This document shows, one piece after another, positions 1-5,881 of a stretch of 7,701 nucleotides of DNA; position 1 is the stretch's first letter, and the number at the start of each line of letters is the position of its first letter. This stretch comes from Kangiella sp. (GTDB taxonomy: Bacteria > Pseudomonadota > Gammaproteobacteria > Enterobacterales > Kangiellaceae). The translations under genes were made by a program, and so were the position numbers. The stretch spans positions 22,123 through 29,823 of the forward strand of contig NVVT01000014.1 of the NCBI GenBank assembly GCA_002733465.1, written 5' to 3'. Below the pieces are notes generated by a model. The model searched no databases, had not been told where the DNA came from, and worked only from the letters and a program-made list of their open reading frames with translations.

Positions 1-3000
1 TCGCCGTGAGATATAGCGATTGGTATTTTAGAGCCTTCCATGCCTTTCAAAAATATTGACGGGCTAGCGGAGACTTCAACCATTGAGAATCTCGCTTCAA
101 ACTGCTCCGATTTATTTCTGACAAAATGTGGCCAATGATCACTTCCGGGAATAATTTCTCTTAAATTTGACATCATTTGGCAACCATTACAGATCCCAAG
201 AGAAAAACTATCTTCACGTGCAAAAAAGTCGCCAAACATTTGTTTTAATTCGCTATTAAACAAAATAGACTTTGCCCAACCTTCCCCAGCGCCCAACACA
301 TCTCCATAGGAGAAACCACCACAAGCAACTAAGCCTTTAAATTCATTTAAGTGACGTCTTCCACTCATCAAATCGCTCATATGAACATCTATCGCATTAA
401 ATCCGGCCTTTATAAATACAGCAGCCATTTCTAAATGACTATTAACCCCCTGCTCTCTCAAAATAGCCACTTTAGGTTTATTGGTTAAAGATAAAAATGA
501 GTTAGCAATATCGTCACTTGGGTCAAACGTTAGCTCAGGGCAAATACCTGGATTATTTTCATCTAATCTCGTTAGCTTTTCTTGATTAGCTGTTTCGGGG
601 TTATCTCTGCGTATTTGCATTTGATGGGTTGTTTCTGACCAAACCGCTCTTAAATCCATTAAAGAGCGAGAAAGCCAATTTTGTTTTCCATGATTGATCG
701 AAATATTTTTATTCTTCGAAATGTGACCAACTTTATAAACTAAATCATTTAAACCGTTAGTTTTTAAACAAGTCAGAACCTCCTCCATTTTAGATTTTTC
801 AATCTGTATTACCGCTCCCAACTCTTCGTTAAACAGCACTTCTAACGCATTATTAGACAAACCTTCTAAATTAATATATAAACCACAATGACCTGCAAAA
901 GCCATTTCAACTAATGTCGTTAACAATCCGCCATCCGAGCGATCATGATAAGCATGGATCAAATCTGATTGGTTGAGAGACTGTATAGCATTGAAGAAAC
1001 CTTTTAACATATCTGCAGACTCTAAATCAGCGGTTGAATCGCCAACCTGATTATAAACCTGAGCGAGTGCTGTTGCTCCGAGCCGATTTTTACCTTGCCC
1101 TAAATCGATAAGAATTAACTCACTTTCAATATCCGTTTTTAATTGAGGGGTTAAGGTTTTTCGAATATCTTCGACAGGCGCAAATGCGGTGATAATCAAA
1201 GATAAAGGTGAAACCACCTTTTTCGATTGCTCTTCACCTTTTTCTTGCCAAGCGGTCTGCATTGACATTGAGTCTTTACCAACGGGAATAGCAATGCCTA
1301 AAGCAGGGCATAATTCCATTCCGATGGCTTCAACTGCTTCATACAAACCAGCGTCTTCGCCTTCTGCACCGCAAGCAGCCATCCAATTGGCGGATAATTT
1401 AATTTTTCCAATATCTTCAATTTTTGATGCTGCAATATTAGTAATAGACTCAGCAACTGCCATACGAGCCGATGCTGCGTAATTCAAGTTGGCTATTGGT
1501 GTACGCTCACCCATTGCCATTGATTCACCGGTAAAACTACATAAACTGGATGCGGTAACAGCACAATCGGCAACCGGTACTTGCCAAGGGCCTACCATTT
1601 GATCTCTATGAGACAAACCACCGACTGTCCTATCGCCAATCGTAATCAAGAAAGTCTTATCAGCGACACAAGGTAAACTTAGAACTCTATTAGTGACTTC
1701 ATCAATTGAATCAGTAATGTTGAGCGACTGCTTAATGGCTTTACTAGATGTAACGGTACGGTGCATTTTAGGTGCTTTACCAAATAAAACATCCATAGGT
1801 AAATCAACCGGCTTATTATCAAAATGCTCATCGCTTAATGTTAGATGAAGCTCTTCAGTTGCTTTACCTAAAATGGCAAAAGGGCATCTTTCACGCTCAC
1901 AAATACTCTCAAAAACATCTTTATATTCAGGCGCAACAGCGATCATGTATCGCTCTTGAGACTCATTACACCATATTTCGACAGGGCTCATGCCTGGCTC
2001 ATCATTAGGCACTCGTCGTAGTTCAAATGAACCACCTCTGCCACCATCATGAACTAGTTCAGGTACAGCGTTAGAGAGTCCACCAGCACCAATATCATGG
2101 ATAAAAGCAATTGGGTTGTTTTCCCCCATAGCCCAACAGGTATCAATGACTTCTTGGCAACGCCTTTCCATTTCAGGATTTTCTCGTTGTACCGATGCAA
2201 AATCTAAGGATTCTTCACTGCTACCGGACGCCATGGAAGATGCTGCCCCACCGCCTAAACCAATTAACATTGCCGGTCCACCGAGTACGATGACATGATA
2301 ACCTGGCTTTATTTCCGCTTTCTGTACATGTTGGTCGCGTATATTACCCATTCCACCCGCGATCATAATCGGTTTATGATAACCGCGCATTTGAGTGCCA
2401 TATTCAAACTCAACACTTTGCTCATAGGTTCTAAAATAACCACATAAATTGGGACGACCAAATTCATTATTAAATGCTGCTCCGCCAAGAGGACCTTCAG
2501 TCATTATATCTAAAGCAGAAACAATACGATCAGGTTTGCCATAACTGTTATTAAATTCTTCTTCTCCTTGATTCGTTTCCCAAGTTTGTTCAAATCCAGG
2601 TATTCGCAGGTTAGAAACACTAAAACCGCTTAATCCAGCTTTAGGCTTACCACCTCGGCCTGTTGCTCCTTCATCTCTAATTTCACCGCCAGAGCCAGTA
2701 GCAGCTCCAGGAAAAGGTGAAATAGCGGTCGGATGATTATGTGTCTCAACCTTAATTAAAACGTGGATTGCTTCATAATGGTATTGATATTCCCCGGGAT
2801 GGTTTCCTAACAATTCATCATCTGAATTAGCCAAACCAGTCGAAATTTTGTTTGTTCCATCTAGTTCTTTGGCGCTTTTTTCATAGCCTGGTTCAGCCCA
2901 AAGTCGAGGTTGAGACCATCCTTCAAATACAGCAGCATTATCACTGTAAGCAGACAAAACACCCTCCGGAGATATTCGATGTGTATTTCTGATCATGCCG

Positions 3001-3719
3001 AAAAGAGTATTTGGCATTTTCTCACCGTCAATTGTCCATGTGGCATTAAATATTTTGTGGCGACAATGCTCAGAGTTTGCTTGAGCAAACATCATTAACT
3101 CTACATCTGTAGGATTTCTTTCTAGCTCTGCAAAGCGCTCTACCAAATAAACAATCTCGTCATCCGCTAACGCCAAACCTAAATTAACATTCGCAACTTT
3201 TAACGCTTCAGTTCCACCTTTAAGCGTATCAACACGATTGAACTCTTTAGGTTGTTGCGCTTCGAATAAAACCTCGGCATTTTGTAAAGCAGGATAAACC
3301 ACTTCCATCATGCGATCATGTAAGATCGGTTTAAGTAAATCCATTTGCTCTTCAGTCAGAGGATTTCCATCAGTATCTTGAACATACCAGCTAGTTCCTC
3401 TTTCAATTCGATTCACTTCCTCAATATTACAGTTACGCACAATATCGGTAGCTTTTGACGACCACGGAGAAATAGTACCGGTTCTAGGTACAACTAGCGC
3501 AAATGCTCCCTTAGTTTCCTTTACGTCCTTTATAGAGCCATATTTTAGGAGTTTTATAAGAGAATCATGATTAGTATCGGACAGAGAGCGCTTGAGATCG
3601 GCAAAATGAACGTATTCTGCATAGACTTGACCTAAATTAGGCACAAGTTGCTTGCCAGCTTTAAGGAATTTTTGCATTCTAAAAGCAGACAACGCCGGAG
3701 CACCACGAAGAATAAGCAT
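1..3719 (-). CDS. purL: Phosphoribosylformylglycinamidine synthase (FGAM synthetase, large single-chain form), 3' end missing
   Basis: This cytoplasmic enzyme converts FGAR, glutamine and ATP to FGAM, the fourth step of de novo purine synthesis. Starting at the ATG at 3719-3717, I read 1239 codons with no stop; the frame runs off the left edge. Landmarks in order: an N-terminal PurS-like region opening LILRGAPALSAFR, SEHCRH (216-221), KVETHNHP (323-330), MTEGPLGGAAFNNEFGRP, HDIGAGGLSNA, NESQERY, VGPWQVPVADC, PVGKDSMSM, HDRSDGG, then the glutaminase domain with GGFSYGDVLGAGEGWAKS and the nucleophile Cys1177 in LGICNGCQM. The last residues are ISHG plus a partial Glu codon. The catalytic His-Glu pair of the glutaminase lies outside the window; about 100 residues are missing by comparison with E. 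coli PurL (about 1295 aa). The protein runs about 42 residues ahead of E. coli by Cys1177, mostly from two insertions (about residues 268-322 and 380-394). The gene is divergent from mltF. Only a weak Shine-Dalgarno (GAG about nine bases upstream) precedes the ATG, but the conserved N-terminus supports it. Confidence 0.98.
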   Translation of the reverse strand, partial: MLILRGAPALSAFRMQKFLKAGKQLVPNLGQVYAEYVHFADLKRSLSDTNHDSLIKLLKYGSIKDVKETKGAFALVVPRTGTISPWSSKATDIVRNCNIEEVNRIERGTSWYVQDTDGNPLTEEQMDLLKPILHDRMMEVVYPALQNAEVLFEAQQPKEFNRVDTLKGGTEALKVANVNLGLALADDEIVYLVERFAELERNPTDVELMMFAQANSEHCRHKIFNATWTIDGEKMPNTLFGMIRNTHRISPEGVLSAYSDNAAVFEGWSQPRLWAEPGYEKSAKELDGTNKISTGLANSDDELLGNHPGEYQYHYEAIHVLIKVETHNHPTAISPFPGAATGSGGEIRDEGATGRGGKPKAGLSGFSVSNLRIPGFEQTWETNQGEEEFNNSYGKPDRIVSALDIMTEGPLGGAAFNNEFGRPNLCGYFRTYEQSVEFEYGTQMRGYHKPIMIAGGMGNIRDQHVQKAEIKPGYHVIVLGGPAMLIGLGGGAASSMASGSSEESLDFASVQRENPEMERRCQEVIDTCWAMGENNPIAFIHDIGAGGLSNAVPELVHDGGRGGSFELRRVPNDEPGMSPVEIWCNESQERYMIAVAPEYKDVFESICERERCPFAILGKATEELHLTLSDEHFDNKPVDLPMDVLFGKAPKMHRTVTSSKAIKQSLNITDSIDEVTNRVLSLPCVADKTFLITIGDRTVGGLSHRDQMVGPWQVPVADCAVTASSLCSFTGESMAMGERTPIANLNYAASARMAVAESITNIAASKIEDIGKIKLSANWMAACGAEGEDAGLYEAVEAIGMELCPALGIAIPVGKDSMSMQTAWQEKGEEQSKKVVSPLSLIITAFAPVEDIRKTLTPQLKTDIESELILIDLGQGKNRLGATALAQVYNQVGDSTADLESADMLKGFFNAIQSLNQSDLIHAYHDRSDGGLLTTLVEMAFAGHCGLYINLEGLSNNALEVLFNEELGAVIQIEKSKMEEVLTCLKTNGLNDLVYKVGHISKNKNISINHGKQNWLSRSLMDLRAVWSETTHQMQIRRDNPETANQEKLTRLDENNPGICPELTFDPSDDIANSFLSLTNKPKVAILREQGVNSHLEMAAVFIKAGFNAIDVHMSDLMSGRRHLNEFKGLVACGGFSYGDVLGAGEGWAKSILFNSELKQMFGDFFAREDSFSLGICNGCQMMSNLREIIPGSDHWPHFVRNKSEQFEARFSMVEVSASPSIFLKGMEGSKIPIAISHG

Positions 3720-3866
3720 ATATCTTTACTCAGTTAAATTAACTAATAACACATTAGCCAGAAGCAGATTAAGCACTAGCAACCAGCAAAATCGAGCCTA
3801 ATTTTGAGGCGCAATGATACGTTATTAAAGCCCATAATTTAAGTTTTTTATGCTCATTTAATGCTT

Positions 3867-3945
3867 TATATTGTTCATTTTTCACACCATTAATAGTCTC
3901 TTCAACTTGTAAAATGTGAACTATGCACTCATAATGGACAATATA
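3867..3945. repeat. Nested inverted repeat in the divergent intergenic region
   Basis: The outer arms are TATATTGTTCAT (3867-3878) and ATGGACAATATA (3934-3945), which are reverse complements with one mismatch in 12. Inner arms TTCACA (3881-3886) and TGTGAA (3915-3920) are perfect six-base complements inside them. The loop between the inner arms is 28 bases, so a simple hairpin or terminator is unlikely. A pair of operator half-sites, a looping site or chance in AT-rich DNA are the options. It lies about 150 bases upstream of purL and 170 upstream of the mltF ATG. Confidence 0.4.
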
Positions 3946-4020
3946 TTAACAGCAAATTCATACCGCATTCAGGTAACTTATTGATAATAAAACACTAATT
4001 TATAAAGCGAATTTCACAAA

Positions 4021-4045
4021 CTAAAACTGAGGCATTTTGTCCTCC
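4021..4045 (-). other. Strong Shine-Dalgarno followed by a four-codon ORF (possible leader peptide)
   Basis: On the minus strand, AAAGGAGGA (complement of 4040-4048) stands five bases, counted from GGAGG, before an ATG at 4035-4033. The frame reads Met-Pro-Gln-Phe and then TAG (4023-4021). It is the best ribosome-binding site by eye in the window, and far better than those of the three real genes. It lies about 300 bases upstream of purL in the same direction, so a purL leader is conceivable. The ORF is so short that chance, or a remnant of a lost gene, is equally possible. Confidence 0.2.
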
Positions 4046-4067
4046 TTTTTTTCTTATTTTGGCATTG

Positions 4068-4073
4068 TATAAA
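4068..4073 (+). promoter_or_regulatory. Possible -10 box for mltF (TATAAA)
   Basis: TATAAA matches the sigma-70 -10 consensus at five of six positions and lies about 44 bases upstream of the ATG at 4117. The hexamer 17 bases upstream falls in a pyrimidine tract and is a poor -35, so the call is weak. A second TATAAA at 4001-4006 has TTGATA (3981-3986) upstream, but the spacing of 14 is too short. Confidence 0.2.
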
Positions 4074-4116
4074 CAGATATGGATATTATTACATTTTTAA
4101 ATGGGTTTAATACATT

Positions 4117-5724
4117 ATGAAAAATAGAGTGAAAATACAACAAGTTACGCAATACCTAGTTGCACATTTAAACATTTTCAATTCTGTAATTCTTGATCGT
4201 ACAAATTTATGTTATAGGAATAAACGTTCTGTTTATCCAAAATATCACCTGTCTTACGTTTCGTTGATTAAACATATTTCTCGTTTCACATGCTTAGCAC
4301 TGATTTTTTCATTGTTTTCTTGTAGCGAACCGACTCTTCCGCATTTAGAGCAAATCAAAAAACGCGGTGTTTTAAAAGTTATCACACGTAACAGCCCTGC
4401 AACCTATTATGAAAGTTCCGATGGTACCGCTGGAGTGGAGTTTGAATTAGCGGAGGCTTTCGCCAAGTCTCTCGGCGTTAAAGCCGAATTTATCATAGAA
4501 GACGATCTTAAAAAGATTATTGAAGCAGTCAGTTCAGGTGAAGTCGATCTTGCGGCCGCTGGTTTGACAATCACTAAAGAAAGAGAAAAACAATTACGGT
4601 TTGCACCAGCGTATCAAATTATCACGACTAAATTAGTCTTTAAGCAAGGAAAGAAATGGCCTAGAAATATTGAGCAACTTAATGGGGAACTTAGAGTTGT
4701 CGCACATTCATCCTATGCTCAAGAGCTTTTAGAATTGAAGAAAACCCATCCAAATCTTCATTGGTCAGAAACAAACTCTCAAACGGCTGAAGAATTATTA
4801 ATGATGGTGTTGGACGAAACCATTGATTACACGATTGTTGATTCCACCGAACTTGATCTTAACCGACGTTTTCACCCAGAACTTGCGGTTGCTTTTACGT
4901 TAGGTGAACCTCAAGGACTTGCATGGGCCTTTTCGTTGACCGATGATTATGGACTATTTACAAAATCCATCGAGTTTTTCGGGGAACAAAAAGCGTTAGG
5001 TAACATTGCTCATTTAAATGAAAAATACTACGGCCACTTAGAAAAGTTTGATTACGTCGGCGCCAGAAAATTCCACCAAGCCACGGATCAAAAGCTAGAA
5101 AAATACAAGGATTGGTTCGTTGAGTCCGCCGCAGATGACATAGACTGGCGCTTGTTAGCTGCCGTTTCTTACCAAGAGTCGCATTGGAAACCTAACGCAA
5201 AGTCTGCAACCGGCGTACGAGGCATGATGATGCTAACCCTTAGAACGGCAAAACAACTCGGTATTACCAATCGCCTCGACCCAGAACAAAGCATCATTGG
5301 AGGAGCAAAGTATTTGAGGAAGGTACTTTCACGTGTACCTAAACGAATTCCAGAACCCGATAAAACTTGGTTTGCGCTAGCCGGTTATAATGTAGGTTGG
5401 GGACATGTAGAAGACGCCAGAATCATTACTCAAAAACAAGGAGCTGATCCAGACAAATGGGCTGATGTTAAAGAGCGCTTGCCGCTTTTACAAAAGAGTA
5501 AGTGGTATAAAAGCACCAAATATGGCTACGCTAGAGGTAGCGAACCTGTCCACTACGTTGACAATATTCGTCGATATTATGATGTACTAGTTTGGCAAGA
5601 TGAAGAGAACCAGGATTTACCTGATGAGCAACCAAGCGATCCGATGGAGTTAAAGCCTTCAGAAACTATTATTGCAGAAGCTGATACAAAACAGCCAGAT
5701 CCCAACAATAAAATAGTAGATTAA
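4117..5724 (+). CDS. mltF: Membrane-bound lytic murein transglycosylase F
   Basis: MltF cleaves the MurNAc-GlcNAc glycosidic bond of peptidoglycan non-hydrolytically, producing 1,6-anhydroMurNAc ends. The 535-residue ORF has the family architecture: a family-3 solute-binding-like domain (about 75-310, with RGVLKVITRNSPATYY near its start and AAAGLTIT at about 146-153), then a C-terminal SLT domain (about 330-490). The SLT core is DWRLLAAVSYQESHW, with catalytic Glu354, followed by GVRGMMMLT, WFALAGYNVGWGH, YGYARG and an NIRRYYDVLVW close. The last 40 residues are an acidic, Pro-rich tail. Similarity to Pseudomonas MltF looks especially high, and divergence from purL is the known arrangement. 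A lipoprotein signal ends in LFSC with Cys69 and Ser at +2, suggesting outer-membrane anchoring. That leaves 68 residues before Cys69, too many for a signal peptide. The only other plausible in-frame start is TTG at 4264-4266 (codon 50), which would give a normal 19-residue signal peptide. Neither start has a good Shine-Dalgarno. Function is certain; the start is not. Confidence 0.97.
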   Translation: MKNRVKIQQVTQYLVAHLNIFNSVILDRTNLCYRNKRSVYPKYHLSYVSLIKHISRFTCLALIFSLFSCSEPTLPHLEQIKKRGVLKVITRNSPATYYESSDGTAGVEFELAEAFAKSLGVKAEFIIEDDLKKIIEAVSSGEVDLAAAGLTITKEREKQLRFAPAYQIITTKLVFKQGKKWPRNIEQLNGELRVVAHSSYAQELLELKKTHPNLHWSETNSQTAEELLMMVLDETIDYTIVDSTELDLNRRFHPELAVAFTLGEPQGLAWAFSLTDDYGLFTKSIEFFGEQKALGNIAHLNEKYYGHLEKFDYVGARKFHQATDQKLEKYKDWFVESAADDIDWRLLAAVSYQESHWKPNAKSATGVRGMMMLTLRTAKQLGITNRLDPEQSIIGGAKYLRKVLSRVPKRIPEPDKTWFALAGYNVGWGHVEDARIITQKQGADPDKWADVKERLPLLQKSKWYKSTKYGYARGSEPVHYVDNIRRYYDVLVWQDEENQDLPDEQPSDPMELKPSETIIAEADTKQPDPNNKIVD

Positions 5725-5881
5725 CGATTTATTATTCACAAATTCATTCCAATTCAAAGAATACATAATTTTTTATTCCTAACTCATTCTTTTTCCTGAA
5801 TTTATTATTAATGATTGATGTCGAGTAGGCTAAAACTCGTGTAGAATGCTATTCAATAATATTGATCAAAGATTTAAATTT
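5725..5881. other. AT-rich spacer between mltF and the amidase-PBP4B fusion
   Basis: This 157-base stretch has no gene and no clear rho-independent terminator after mltF, so read-through from mltF is possible. A promoter candidate and a small dyad near 5820-5847 could also give the downstream gene its own transcript. The ribosome-binding site before ATG 5882 is weak (AAAGA about eight bases upstream). Confidence 0.6.
5822..5847 (+). promoter_or_regulatory. Possible promoter and dyad upstream of the fusion gene
   Basis: TAGAAT at 5842-5847 fits a -10 box at five of six positions and lies 34 bases before the ATG at 5882. No good -35 stands at the usual distance: TTGATG at 5815-5820 is 21 bases away. 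A perfect five-base inverted repeat, CGAGT (5822-5826) and ACTCG (5835-5839) with an eight-base gap, occupies the would-be spacer, where a regulator could bind. It lacks a T tract, so it is not a terminator. Confidence 0.25.

Larger units (their letters stand above)
3720..4116. other. Divergent purL / mltF intergenic region
   Basis: This 397-base AT-rich spacer separates the two divergent starts and must carry promoters for both genes. I see no convincing protein gene and no strong terminator hairpin. A weak purL promoter may exist on the minus strand (a TATCAT-like -10 near 3812-3817), and a short GCCT/AGGC dyad lies around 3797-3811. I could not find a good match to the E. coli PurR operator upstream of purL. 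The nested inverted repeat, the short ORF and the TATAAA box are listed separately. Confidence 0.7.

Noticed and set aside
1189..1482. 97-residue plus-strand ORF
   Set aside because: It lies antisense within purL, whose frame is continuous and conserved here, and its product has no recognisable features.
2116..2298. 60-residue plus-strand ORF
   Set aside because: It is antisense to the conserved glycine-rich segment of purL and is explained by that gene's codons.
2910..3098. 62-residue plus-strand ORF
   Set aside because: It is antisense to purL around the SEHCRH motif, with no ribosome-binding site or family resemblance.
1..3719. Frameshift or pseudogene status of purL, suspected because the catalytic Cys is displaced by about 42 residues
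   Set aside because: Translating the whole stretch gave one uninterrupted frame with every expected motif in order; the shift is explained by insertions.
3881..3930. CRP-like half-sites (TCACA, TGTGA)
   Set aside because: The halves are in the wrong relative orientation and spacing, and neither has a proper partner six bases away.
5822..5839. Rho-independent terminator after mltF
   Set aside because: The stem is only five base pairs with an eight-base loop and there is no following T tract on either strand.
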